Part shown: positions 26,649 to 35,893 of the stretch, piece after piece
Position numbering within the stretch: the first letter of the stretch is position 1
Layout: each line of letters starts with the position of its first letter
NCBI RefSeq assembly: GCF_022921055.1
Contig: NZ_CP095061.1
Location: forward strand, 2,767,501 to 2,831,500
Direction: 5' to 3'
DNA from: Hymenobacter volaticus
GTDB taxonomy: Bacteria; Bacteroidota; Bacteroidia; Cytophagales; Hymenobacteraceae
DNA length: 64,000 nt
Made by a program: the position numbers and the translations under genes
The notes under the pieces: model-generated
What the model saw: only the letters and a program-made list of their open reading frames with translations
Database searches by the model: none
What the model was told of the DNA's origin: nothing

Positions 26649-29018
26649 ATGCCCACGCCCGACCTTCGCCTCTTCGGTATTCGCCACCACGGTCCTGGCA
26701 GCGCCGCCAGCCTGCGCCACGCCCTCGACGAGTTCCAGCCCGACATCGTGCTGCTGGAATGCCCCGCCGATGGCGAAGCGGCCGTGCAAACCATCATTCA
26801 GCACCCCGACCTGCGGATGCCGGTGGCGCTGCTGCTCTACAACCCCAAGCAGTACCAGCAGGCTTCGTTTTTGCCTTTTGCCACATTCTCGCCCGAAACG
26901 CAGGTGCTCCGCTACTGCCACGAGCACGGCGCCCACCTGCGCTGCATGGACTTACCGGCCGCGTTGCGGTTTGCCCTCCCCGATGCCGTGGAAAGCGTGC
27001 CGGCGGGGACCTCACCCCCTAGCCCCCTCTCCCCAGGAGAGGAGGAACTAGACATAAATTCTAGCTCTAGCTTAGGAGTAACAGAGCATGCAACGACACC
27101 AGCCGTTAATGAACTAGAGCTAGAAGCAAAGCTAGAAACTAGTTCCTCCTCTCCTGAGGAGAGGGGGCTAGGGGGTGAGGTCCGCCGCGACCCTATCTCC
27201 TACCTCGCCGAGTTGGATGGCTACCAGGACGGGGAACGGTGGTGGGAGCTGCGCTTCGAGCACAATGCCGGCCACGCCGATACGTTTGGGGCGGTGCTGA
27301 ACATGATGACAGCCTTGCGGGAGGGACTGGCTTTACCAGAAAGCCCGGAAACTCTGCTCCGCGAAGCCTTCATGCGCGAGACCCTGCGCAATACCCTCAA
27401 ACAGGGCTACCAGCGCGTGGCGGTGGTCTGCGGAGCCTGGCACGCGCCCGTGCTGCATCCTGATCTGCTGAAGCGCGAAGACAAAGCTCTGCTCAAAGGC
27501 CTGAAGAAAGTACCTATTGAAGCCACCTGGATTCCATGGACTTACGAGCGGCTGTCGTATAGCTCCGGCTACGGGGCGGGCGTGTTGTCGCCGGCCTGGT
27601 ACGAGTTGCTATTCACCGAGCCGCATACCGAAGTAGTGACGCATTGGATGGTGCGGGCGGCGCGGCTGCTGCGCGGGCAAGATATGGATGCGTCGTCGGC
27701 GCATGCTATTGAGGGCGTGCGGCTGGCCGAAACGCTGGCCGCCGTGCGGGGCCGGGCACTACCGGGTATCGAGGAGTTGCAGGAAGCCGCCGTGGCTATT
27801 TTAGGTGGCGGCTACGAGGAAGCCCTAAGCTTAGTACACCGCGAACTAGTGATTGGGGTGTGCATGGGCGAAGTGCCCGCCGAGCTGCCCGCCACGCCCT
27901 TGCAGCAGGACCTCACGCAGCAGCAGCGCCTCACCCGCCTCAAGCCCGAAGCCGCCGCCCGCACCCTCGACCTAGATTTGCGCAAAGAATTGGATTTGAG
28001 CCGCAGCCACTTGTTGCACCGCCTGCGGCTGCTGGATGTGCCGTGGGGCCAGCCGCGCCGCGCGCAAGGCAAAGCCGGCACCTTCCATGAGTTATGGGAG
28101 CTGCAATGGCAACCCGATTACGCCTTGCACGTGCTCGACGCCGGTCGGTGGGGCAACACCATTCTCGATGCCGCCGTGGGCCGCGCCCGCCAGCGCGCCA
28201 CTGAAGCCCCCGACCTGGAAACCGTCAGCAAGCTGCTGGAAGAGGCCCTGCAAGCCGACCTTGGTCCCGCCATAGCCGCCCTGGTAGCCCGCCTAGAAAC
28301 CCTCTCAGCCGGCACCCGCGACGTAACTCATTTGCTAGCCGCCCTGCCTCCCCTGGTAAATGTGCTGCGCTATGGCAACGTGCGCCGCACCGAAACTGCC
28401 CAAGTAGCGCAGGTGGTACACCACTTGGTGCCGCGCCTCTGCATCGGGCTGCCCCAAGCTGGCACCGGCCTCGACTACGACGCGGCCCGCCAGCTCTTGC
28501 CCCGCATCGAAGGCACGCACCAAGCCATCCGGCTGCTCCAAGATTCTGCGCAGGAAGAAGACTGGTACGGGGCGCTGGCCGTGGTATTGCGCAACCCCGC
28601 CAGTTCGGGTTTACTAGCCGGAGCCGCCGGGCGCCTGCTATTTGATGCCCAACAGCTTTCTTCGGAAGATGCCGGCACTGCCCTTGGCCTGGCCCTGGCT
28701 CCCGCGCAGCCCACCGCCTACGCCACCGCCTGGATTGAGGGCTTTCTGAGCGGCAGCGGCCAACTTTTGCTTCACCATCGTCCCCTCTTTGCCTTGCTCG
28801 ATCAGTGGCTAGGGGAGCTGAACGAAGACACCTTCCGCGAAATCGTGCCCCTGCTGCGCCGCGCTTTCACCGATTTTAGCACCCCGGAGCGCCGCCAGTT
28901 GCTGGAGTTGGCCGTGCAAGGTGGCCAGCCGGCTGCGGTGCTAGCTGTAGCGGAAGATTTCGACCTGGAACGGGGACAACGGGTGTTGCCGATGCTGCGG
29001 GAACTGCTAGGGTTTTAG
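26649..29018 (+). CDS. DUF5682-like protein carrying an in-frame repeat insertion
   Basis: A 789-residue cytoplasmic protein. The start LRLFGIRHHGPGSAASLRHAL, then DIVLLECPADGEA, matches DUF5682, which I would place near the TraB/ChaN/EreA-like hydrolase fold by its His-containing first strand. A middle region has WWELRFEHN and ETLRNTLKQGYQRVAVVCGAWHAPVL, and a long helical C-terminal half follows. Residues about 119-178 are encoded by a 177-bp palindromic repeat and read as low-complexity Ser/Glu/Pro (GTSPPSPLSPGEEELD... SSSSPEERGLGGEV). The insert keeps the frame and sits in a linker before DPISYLAELDGYQD. It is the last gene of the contiguous MoxR cluster. Confidence 0.85.
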   Translation: MPTPDLRLFGIRHHGPGSAASLRHALDEFQPDIVLLECPADGEAAVQTIIQHPDLRMPVALLLYNPKQYQQASFLPFATFSPETQVLRYCHEHGAHLRCMDLPAALRFALPDAVESVPAGTSPPSPLSPGEEELDINSSSSLGVTEHATTPAVNELELEAKLETSSSSPEERGLGGEVRRDPISYLAELDGYQDGERWWELRFEHNAGHADTFGAVLNMMTALREGLALPESPETLLREAFMRETLRNTLKQGYQRVAVVCGAWHAPVLHPDLLKREDKALLKGLKKVPIEATWIPWTYERLSYSSGYGAGVLSPAWYELLFTEPHTEVVTHWMVRAARLLRGQDMDASSAHAIEGVRLAETLAAVRGRALPGIEELQEAAVAILGGGYEEALSLVHRELVIGVCMGEVPAELPATPLQQDLTQQQRLTRLKPEAAARTLDLDLRKELDLSRSHLLHRLRLLDVPWGQPRRAQGKAGTFHELWELQWQPDYALHVLDAGRWGNTILDAAVGRARQRATEAPDLETVSKLLEEALQADLGPAIAALVARLETLSAGTRDVTHLLAALPPLVNVLRYGNVRRTETAQVAQVVHHLVPRLCIGLPQAGTGLDYDAARQLLPRIEGTHQAIRLLQDSAQEEDWYGALAVVLRNPASSGLLAGAAGRLLFDAQQLSSEDAGTALGLALAPAQPTAYATAWIEGFLSGSGQLLLHHRPLFALLDQWLGELNEDTFREIVPLLRRAFTDFSTPERRQLLELAVQGGQPAAVLAVAEDFDLERGQRVLPMLRELLGF
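27007..27183. repeat. Family-C palindromic element inside the DUF5682 gene
   Basis: Two 44-base arms (27007-27050 and 27140-27183, arm core CTCACCCCCTAGCCCCCTCT) are inverted with a single mismatch. Inner 10-base arms CTAGCTCTAG (27061) and CTAGAGCTAG (27114) extend the palindrome. The total of 177 bases is 59 codons, so the host frame is kept and no stop is introduced in that frame. Confidence 0.9.
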
Positions 29019-29236
29019 CCTTCTGGCAACGTTCTATGCTCTATACTTCACTTAGAGGTGTATTTGACCCGCCCAACTTTCTACTGCTCATTCACTACTT
29101 TTTGCTTGTTGCCCGCCCCCGAAAAAATCTAGATGAGCCGCAATATTTAGGCACTTGAATAGTTAACTACCTACTACCCGGCACGCTCCGGCTACTATCG
29201 ACTTCCTCTTATTCTTCATACTATTTATTGAGAGCT

Positions 29237-30427
29237 ATGGCTTACTCGCAACTGGCCACTTCGGCCCTGTTGGTTGGCATGTTGGGCACACCCTCGTTGG
29301 TCGTCGCTCAGCAAGCGCCTCACACTATCAGCACAGCTGTTCCAGTTCTGACTTTGAGCCCCGATGCGCGCTCGGCCGCACTTGGCGAAGCTGGAGTGGC
29401 TTCGTCTCCTGATGCCAACGCCGCATACTTCAACGCTGGTAAGCTTGGATTCGCGCCAAACCGCTTCAGTATCTCGCCCTCCTATTCGCCGTGGCTAAAT
29501 TCGGTCACGAATAAAGGAGGCCTGTGGTATCTATCGGGCTATGGCCGGCTAGGGCAGCGCTCTACTTTGGGCGCTAGCGTGATGTACTTTAGTCTGGGAT
29601 ATACCGGCGCTATCCCGGTACGCGGCAACGAAACAGCTTATAGTGTTTCCTACGGTCATACATTCGGTGAGCACTTTGGTGTTGGCGCCTCGGTGCGCTA
29701 CATCCGTTCTACTCTCTCCACCTATTTTTTGGGAGGTGGAGGCGCAACGGCTGACGCGGCGGCAATGGATCTGGGCGTCTATTATACCAAAGACATACCG
29801 GCAGGTACCGATGCCTATACCCTAGCACTTGGCGCTTCTATTGCCAATATCGGCAACAAAATGACCTATTCTAATCCGTCTCAAGCTGACTTCATACCTA
29901 CGAACCTGAAGATCGGTACGGCCCTCACGCGGGCATTTGGCCCCTCCCATAAGCTGACGCTCGTGGTGGATGCCAATAAGCTCTTGGTACCCAGCCCTTA
30001 TTACGAAGAGGGCACCGATACTACTCCTGCTGCACTAGCCGCTAGAGCCGCCCGCACTAAAGAGGAAAACGATAAACGCCGCGCCAAAGGTACTATTGCG
30101 GGCGCATTTAGCTCGTTTAGTGATGCCCCCGGCGGTTTCCGCGAAGAGCTGCGCGAAATTAGATTGTCTACTGGCGTAGAATATGCTTACCAGAACACCG
30201 TATTTGCGCGCGCCGGCTACTATTACGAGAACCCTGTAAAGGGCGACCGGAATTACCTGAGTTTCGGGGTCGGTGGACGATACCGGGCCTTTGGTGCCGA
30301 CGGCGCCTACCTGATTCCTAATTCAAGGAACAACCCGTTAGCACAAACTCTACGGATATCCTTGCACGTTTCCTTCAGTAAGGAGACATTAGCCTCGGGC
30401 GCTCAGACAAGCAAGGCAGATATCTAG
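29237..30427 (+). CDS. porV: PorV-like outer-membrane protein of the type IX secretion system
   Basis: An outer-membrane beta-barrel of the FadL-like PorV/PorQ group, 396 residues from the ATG at 29237, with a signal peptide ending VVAQ. The N-terminal block LSPDARSAALGEAGVASSPDANAAYFNAGKLGF is the hallmark of PorV, which shuttles CTD-bearing substrates to the PorU sortase. The barrel strands follow, ending in the usual aromatic-rich pattern (LRISLHVSFSKE). A charged loop of about 45 residues near 270-315 is longer than I would expect. porU is not adjacent, so a PorV paralogue is possible. The 218 bases upstream hold no gene. Confidence 0.85.
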   Translation: MAYSQLATSALLVGMLGTPSLVVAQQAPHTISTAVPVLTLSPDARSAALGEAGVASSPDANAAYFNAGKLGFAPNRFSISPSYSPWLNSVTNKGGLWYLSGYGRLGQRSTLGASVMYFSLGYTGAIPVRGNETAYSVSYGHTFGEHFGVGASVRYIRSTLSTYFLGGGGATADAAAMDLGVYYTKDIPAGTDAYTLALGASIANIGNKMTYSNPSQADFIPTNLKIGTALTRAFGPSHKLTLVVDANKLLVPSPYYEEGTDTTPAALAARAARTKEENDKRRAKGTIAGAFSSFSDAPGGFREELREIRLSTGVEYAYQNTVFARAGYYYENPVKGDRNYLSFGVGGRYRAFGADGAYLIPNSRNNPLAQTLRISLHVSFSKETLASGAQTSKADI

Positions 30428-30490
30428 TAGCCCGGGCTAGCTGGTTGAGGCAGGGCAGTGGGAAGGGAAAGCCACTTTTTCAACTGATCC

Positions 30491-33118
30491 TTACATCACT
30501 AGCTTTTCGGCGCGGAACACGTCGTCGGCGGCTTGTAGGAGCTTGGCGCGCAGCTTGGGGTTGTACTGCGGATGCGCGGCCAAAAACTCCCGAACGGTGC
30601 GGGCGGCGGTAGGTGTTTGGTAGGAACCGAGCGTGGCTTGCAGCCAGGAGTACGGGAAGAAGATGTCGCCGGTCTGCTGGATTTCTTCGAGCAGTGCCAG
30701 GCTTTGAGGCAAGTACTTCTCGGAGGTGGCGGCGCGCAGCGGGTGGTGCAGATACCCCAGCGCCGAAACCACCCACGCTTCCTTTTCGCGGTTCTTTTCG
30801 TCTTTCAGCGAAGCAAAGAAGGCGTCGCGCGTGGCCACATCGGGCGCGAGGGCGGGCATCAGGAACTGCATGCGCTTCTGGCGGTCGGGGTTCTGGATGC
30901 GAGTAAGCTGCGTGGGCAGAATGGGCGTGGCGGCCGGGTAATCGCGGACGGCTAGGGCCAGGGCCAGCGCGGTGTAGTCGTCCTCGGTGAGCTTGATGCC
31001 GGTGGGTGCTTGCTGCTTGTTCCAGATAGTATAGAGTTGCGTTTGGGCCTCCTTGGTCAGCGCTACCGATTGGTAAGCTTTGAAAAGCAGCTTCTTGGAG
31101 TTGGGCGCCGGGTTTTGCTGCATCACTTGCCACAGCTCTTTTTCCAGCGCCGGAGCCAGGGCGAGGCGCTCCTCGGGCTTGAGCAGCCGCCAGAAAATGT
31201 CGGTGGCCTGGCCCGTGAGCAGTTTTATGTTCAGTTCTTCCTTCTCTTTCGGCAACACTTGGCGGTACACCTCCAGCAATTGCCGCGGCGCAACGGCGCG
31301 ACCGTTGAGCATGTTTTCGTAGAAGTTGACGTAGGCCGTGGCGCGGGCTACGGGGTTTTGCAGCTTGGCGAGACTGGTTGTCAGTTGCTTGTCAATTGGA
31401 AAAACGCCGTAGCCTAAGCCGGTCGAGTTAAACAAGATAAACGCGGGCACGGCTTCGCCAACCGCCTCAGGCAGCAGCACTTGGCGCTGGTTCATGTTCA
31501 CGGTCAGCTCCTTCACGCGGCCACTAGGGTACACCAGCAACACCTCAAACAGCTGCGGCCACAGCCGATCCGACTTGTCTTCGGCTTGTTGGGTGAGTTG
31601 TAACGCGGTGATTTTGCCGTTCGCGGTTTGCAAGGAATAGTCGAAGATGGGGCGGCCGGGTTGGTTTACCCACACTTGGTTCCAGGCTTGCAGGTCGGCG
31701 GGAGTGCGAGCGTCAAGAATCTGGATAAGGTCGGGCCAGGTGGCGTTGCTAAAGGCGTACTTCTTGAGGTATTCTTGCAGGCCCTGGCGGAAGGGCTCCT
31801 CCCCCATCAGCCGCTCTAGCTGCCGCATCATAATGGGCGCTTTGTGGTAGATGATGTTGCCGTAGAGCGAGCCGGCGTCCTTCAGGTTTTCCAGGTCTTG
31901 CCGGATGGGGTTGGCGCCCGTGGTACGGTCCACGCCGTAGGCCGCCGGGTAGTGGTCAATGACGAACTTGAGGTCGTAGTTGGAATTGGCAACGGCTATT
32001 TGGGTGATTTTGTCGGCCATGAAGTTGGCAAACACCTCCTTCATCCACACGTCGTTGAACCACTGCATGGTCACCAGGTCGCCAAACCACATGTGGGCGG
32101 TTTCGTGGCTGATCAGGTTGGAACGGGCTATTTTCTGGTCTTGGGTGGCGCCTTCGTCCAGAAAGAGCGTGCTGGCTTTGTAGTCGATAGCTCCCACGTG
32201 CTCCATGCCGCCGTACTGAAAATCGGGCAGCGCCACGAAATCGAACTTGCGAAATGGATATGGGATGCCGGTGTACTGCTCCAAAAACTTCAGCGCGTCG
32301 GCGTGAATCTGGAAAACAGGGTCCAAGCTCAGTTTCAGCTTGTCTTGGTCGGTTTCGCGGTGCAGAAACTGCATTTCGCGCCCGGCCATGCTGCGCGAAA
32401 TGCGCGTGAACTTGCCCGCCGCAAACGAAAACAGGTAGGTGCTGATGGTGTCGGAGGGTGCGAAGAAATAAATGTTTGAGCCAGGCAGTACCCCATCGAG
32501 GACGAGCTGAGTCGAATCCAGCGGCGCGTTGGCCTGTGCCTCCCAATCGGTAGGTACGTCTAGTATGAGTTTGAACGAGGCCTTGAGGTTGGGCTGATCG
32601 AAGACCGGAAACACTGTGCGTGCGCGGTCGGGTACGAGCAGCGTGTACAGAAAATCGTCGTTGCGGTTGAGACTCTGGTTGCCGGCAATGAAGTCGATTT
32701 CAACCTGATTCAGGCCGGTTTTAAGGCTGGCCGCCGGCAGCACCAAATGCTCTTCCCGAAAATCAATGGCGGTGGTTTTGCCATTGATGGTTAAACTTTT
32801 GAGATGGTCGGCTTGCTCCTTGAAATCGAGCTGCACCGGCTGACCTGCATCCGTAAGATGAAACGTGACGGTTTCCGAAGCGGCAATCGACTCGGCTTTA
32901 CTGGCCGGAATAGTAAAGATTAAGTTGTAGCCGAGCCGGGAGATGCGGCGGGCCCGGTCCTGCGCCAACTCCAGACTCACGCCGGGCACCACCGCCACAG
33001 TGGGCCCGGCTAGCACGGGCTTAGAATCGGAAACAATCGGTTTTTTCACGCAGCTACCAACGCAAAAGGCCAGCGCGAAAGCCGCGCCGTGTATGTAAAT
33101 GCTATTTTGAAACTTCAT
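30491..33118 (-). CDS. M1-family zinc aminopeptidase lipoprotein
   Basis: An exported metallopeptidase of 875 residues that removes N-terminal amino acids from peptides. The signal MKFQNSIYIHGAAFALAFCVGSC gives a lipidated Cys23. The N-terminal beta domain is followed by the exopeptidase motif written here YGGMEHVGA (the usual GxMEN form is varied), and the zinc site HETAHMWFGDLVTMQW with the third ligand in NDVWMKEVFANF. The C-terminal half is the helical repeat domain of the ERAP/APN type. The chain is complete to LLQAADDVFRAEKLVM. It is convergent with porV. The 63-base gap between them shows no clear hairpin. Confidence 0.92.
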   Translation of the reverse strand: MKFQNSIYIHGAAFALAFCVGSCVKKPIVSDSKPVLAGPTVAVVPGVSLELAQDRARRISRLGYNLIFTIPASKAESIAASETVTFHLTDAGQPVQLDFKEQADHLKSLTINGKTTAIDFREEHLVLPAASLKTGLNQVEIDFIAGNQSLNRNDDFLYTLLVPDRARTVFPVFDQPNLKASFKLILDVPTDWEAQANAPLDSTQLVLDGVLPGSNIYFFAPSDTISTYLFSFAAGKFTRISRSMAGREMQFLHRETDQDKLKLSLDPVFQIHADALKFLEQYTGIPYPFRKFDFVALPDFQYGGMEHVGAIDYKASTLFLDEGATQDQKIARSNLISHETAHMWFGDLVTMQWFNDVWMKEVFANFMADKITQIAVANSNYDLKFVIDHYPAAYGVDRTTGANPIRQDLENLKDAGSLYGNIIYHKAPIMMRQLERLMGEEPFRQGLQEYLKKYAFSNATWPDLIQILDARTPADLQAWNQVWVNQPGRPIFDYSLQTANGKITALQLTQQAEDKSDRLWPQLFEVLLVYPSGRVKELTVNMNQRQVLLPEAVGEAVPAFILFNSTGLGYGVFPIDKQLTTSLAKLQNPVARATAYVNFYENMLNGRAVAPRQLLEVYRQVLPKEKEELNIKLLTGQATDIFWRLLKPEERLALAPALEKELWQVMQQNPAPNSKKLLFKAYQSVALTKEAQTQLYTIWNKQQAPTGIKLTEDDYTALALALAVRDYPAATPILPTQLTRIQNPDRQKRMQFLMPALAPDVATRDAFFASLKDEKNREKEAWVVSALGYLHHPLRAATSEKYLPQSLALLEEIQQTGDIFFPYSWLQATLGSYQTPTAARTVREFLAAHPQYNPKLRAKLLQAADDVFRAEKLVM

Positions 33119-33274
33119 TCGTGGAGTCCATCAAGTCGAAAACCCAAGATAGAGCACTTTCTGCGTCCACCCGTATACCGCGCCGCGTATCAAGCTCACC
33201 TTACGGCAGTCTGCGTTTCCTAGGTGCTGAGGTTATTCAACTTACCGCTGTTTCTGGTCCCACGAAAAAGTAGA

Positions 33275-33330
33275 GACCAGAAAAACTAGTTTCCCTCCTT
33301 ATCTGAGGCAGAAAACTAGTTTTCTGGTCT
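33275..33330. repeat. Short palindromic repeat of the CTAG-arm type
   Basis: Imperfect inverted arms (ACCAGAAAAACTAGTTT and AAAACTAGTTTTCTGGT) flank CCTCCTTATCTGAGG. The inner sequence resembles the outer arms of the composite repeats at 11322 and 38791. It lies between the M1 peptidase gene and the divergent pxpB operon. Confidence 0.6.
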
Positions 33331-33372
33331 TTCTAGCTTTCTTAGCTGACACGTTCAACTTTAGCTTACTCA

Positions 33373-34116
33373 ATGTCCCTTTCGACTGGCAGCCTCTTAG
33401 TTGAAAATCCGGTGCAGCTTTACCCGCTCGGCGATTCAGCGGTTGTTTTGCAGTTCGGCGAGGGTATAAACCAAGCCACCCACCGCGCCATCCAGGCCGT
33501 AGGCGCTTATTTAGAGGAGCATCCGTTTCCGGGCTTTACGGAATACGTGCCGGCCTTCACCACCCTCACCGTGTATTACGACCCTTGGCGGGCCAGCAAA
33601 GCCGGCCACCTTGACCCGTACGCGGAAGTAGTACGCCACTTGCAGAAGCTATTGCGCGCAGTGCCGGCCCCCACTGACGTGGCCGCTTCTGTGGTAGTAG
33701 AAATACCAGTGTGCTACTGCGGCCGTTTCGGACCCGATTTGGCGTGGCTGGCCGACCATATAGGCCTGACGCCCGCGCAAGTTGTTGCCTTGCACACCGA
33801 ACCGGAGTACTTGGTGTACATGATAGGGTTTGCGCCGGGCTTCCCGTATTTGGGAGGCATGAAAGAGTTACTGGCAGCCCCGCGCAAAGACCAACCCCGG
33901 GCTCTGGTGCCGGCTGGTTCGGTAGGTATTGCGGGCAAACAAACCGGCATCTACTCCCTGCCCACGCCAGGCGGTTGGCAACTGATTGGCCGAACGCCCC
34001 GGCGCCTGTTCGCGCCCGAGGCGGCATCGCCGAGTTTGCTGCGGGCGGGGCAAAAGCTAAGGTTTGTGTCCATCACCGAAGACGAATACCAACACCTGCA
34101 AGAGCATGAGTCTTAA
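33373..34116 (+). CDS. pxpB: 5-oxoprolinase subunit PxpB (KipI-like)
   Basis: One of the three subunits of the ATP-dependent enzyme that opens 5-oxoproline (pyroglutamate) to glutamate. The 247 residues match the KipI/PxpB family: YPLGDSAVVLQFG at the start, PAFTTLTVYYDP, IGFAPGFPYLGGM in the cyclophilin-like domain, and PAGSVGIAGKQTGIYSLPTPGGWQLIGRTP. It is complete and intact. Its last 11 bases overlap the start of pxpC, and the operon continues through pxpA to a transporter gene. In B. subtilis the order of the equivalent genes differs but the partners are the same. Confidence 0.95.
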   Translation: MSLSTGSLLVENPVQLYPLGDSAVVLQFGEGINQATHRAIQAVGAYLEEHPFPGFTEYVPAFTTLTVYYDPWRASKAGHLDPYAEVVRHLQKLLRAVPAPTDVAASVVVEIPVCYCGRFGPDLAWLADHIGLTPAQVVALHTEPEYLVYMIGFAPGFPYLGGMKELLAAPRKDQPRALVPAGSVGIAGKQTGIYSLPTPGGWQLIGRTPRRLFAPEAASPSLLRAGQKLRFVSITEDEYQHLQEHES

Positions 34117-35115
34117 GGTTATTCGTCCGGGTATGCTGACCACTATTCAGGATGCGGGCCGATTCGGCTACCGGCAAGCCGGTGTCATTGTGAGCGGGCC
34201 GATGGATGCGCTGGCGCTACGCGAAGCCAACCTGCTGGTCGGCAATCCGGAGCAGTTGGCCGGATTGGAAATCACCCTCAGCGGGCCTACTATTCAGTTT
34301 GAAGCCGACCACCTGATAGCGCTGACCGGGGCCGACCTCTCGCCTACACTCAACGGCCAGCCTATGCCGCTGCGGCGGCCTGTGGCTGTAATTCGCGGCT
34401 GCGAATTAGCTTTTGGCGCGGCCCGGACGGGCTGCCGAACCTACCTGGCGGTAGCGGGCGGATTGGCGGTTCCGGAAGTGCTTGGCAGCCGGGCTACGTA
34501 CTTGCGAGCGGGCATTGGGGATTGCACGGCCGCGCCTTACAAGCCAAAGACGTAGTGCCCGCCACTGGCCCTACTGAACTCGGCCGCCAAGTACACCAAC
34601 GTCTCATTGCCCACCATCCCGACCGGCCGTGGGTGGCGGCAACCTGGAGTATCGCGCCGGCAGGGCGGGCCTCTCCTACCGGCGTGGCAACTGTTCGCGC
34701 CGTTCGGGGGCCGGAGTATGACTGGTTTACGGCGGCTAGTCAACAGGATTTCTGGACGCAGCAATTCACCGTAACGCCAAGCTCCGACCGGATGGGCTAC
34801 CGACTCCAGGGGCCGGAATTGCGGCGCCATACCCACCAGGAAATGTTGTCGACGGCCGTTACTTTCGGCACGGTACAGGTACCAGCTGGTGGTCTTCCCA
34901 TTATCTTGATGGCCGACCACCAAACCACCGGTGGCTACCCGCGCCTGGCGCAGGTGATTTCAACTGACTTTTCCTTGCTCGCCCAACTGCCCCTGGGTGG
35001 TAAGTTTCGGTTTCAGGAAGTGTCGCTGGCGGAAGCCCACCGCGCCTACCTGCACCAAGAACGCACCTTTCATCAACTCGCCCGAGCCATCCAGCTCACT
35101 GCCCGCCACCAATGA
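34106..35115 (+). pseudogene. pxpC: 5-oxoprolinase subunit PxpC (KipA-like), interrupted by a single-base deletion
   Basis: The biotin-dependent-carboxylase-like subunit. It begins MSLKVIRPGMLTTIQDAGRFGYRQ, a very conserved start, and reads to GSRATYLRAGIG. The frame then shifts at a GGGG run (34517-34520), giving a false stop at 34555. With one more G it continues as GLHGRALQAKDVV to the end at 35113-35115, for 336 residues. The second half contains RVRPGPEYDWF-like (read here VRGPEYDWFTAASQQ), SDRMGYRLQGP and the GGYPRLAQVI segment of the family. Its stop overlaps the pxpA start (ATGA). The neighbouring pxpA has the same kind of fault. Confidence 0.92.
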
Positions 35116-35893
35116 CCCAACCGTACTCCGTCGATTTGAACTGCGACATGGGGGAAAGCTTCGGCGCCTACTCCTTGGGCCACGACGAAGCCATTCTCCC
35201 CTTCGTCACGTCTGCCAACATTGCCTGCGGCTTCCATGCCGCTGACCCCGCCATCATGAAGCGCACCGTCCGCTTGGCTTTGCAGCACCACGTCGCCATT
35301 GGCGCCCACCCCGGCCTCCCCGACTTGGTAGGCTTTGGGCGGCGCGAAATGGCCGTTTCGGCGGAAGAGGCGTACGATATGACCGTCTACCAGATTGGGG
35401 CGTTGCAGGCCTTTGTGCGGGCTGAGGGGGCACGCTGCACCACGTAAAGCCGCATGGCGCGCTTTACAACATGGCAGCCGTAAACCCCGCCCTAGCCGAA
35501 GCCATTGCCGAAGCCGTGTACCGCGTGCATCCCCAAGCCTGCCTCTACGGGCTGGCCGGCAGCGCCCTGATTAGCGCCGGCCAGAAGCTCGGCCTGACCA
35601 CCGCCCACGAGGTTTTCGCCGACCGTACCTACCAACCCAACGGCACCCTCACCCCTCGCCGCCAACCCGATGCGCTGATTACCGACGCCAGCGCGGCCAT
35701 CAACCAAGTGGTGCGCATGGTGAAAGAAGGCCACGTACGGGCCCTGTCGGGCGAAGACGTAGCCATTCAGGCCGATACGGTGTGCATCCACGGCGACGGC
35801 GCGCACGCCCTAGCGTTTGCCCAACAGATTCGAGTTCGGTTGCAAGCGGAAACCATTAGCGTGCAGGCCGGCCTGCGGAACGCCACCGCATGA
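35112..35893 (+). pseudogene. pxpA: 5-oxoprolinase subunit PxpA (LamB/YcsF family), interrupted by a single-base deletion
   Basis: PxpA carries the metal-independent deacetylase-like domain of the oxoprolinase. It opens with [20 protein letters not shown] and [17 protein letters not shown], the classic LamB/YcsF start, then [18 protein letters not shown]. The frame fails near 35434 (CACGCTGCAC) and stops at 35447. With one C restored it reads [21 protein letters not shown] and continues in the frame of 35471-35893, ending [12 protein letters not shown] at 260 residues, a normal length. The stop overlaps the transporter start by ATGA, so the four genes are translationally coupled. Confidence 0.93.

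Noticed and set aside
30480..31133. Minus-strand 217-codon frame at the end of the M1 gene
   Set aside because: It is a shifted frame of the M1 aminopeptidase and shows no domain.
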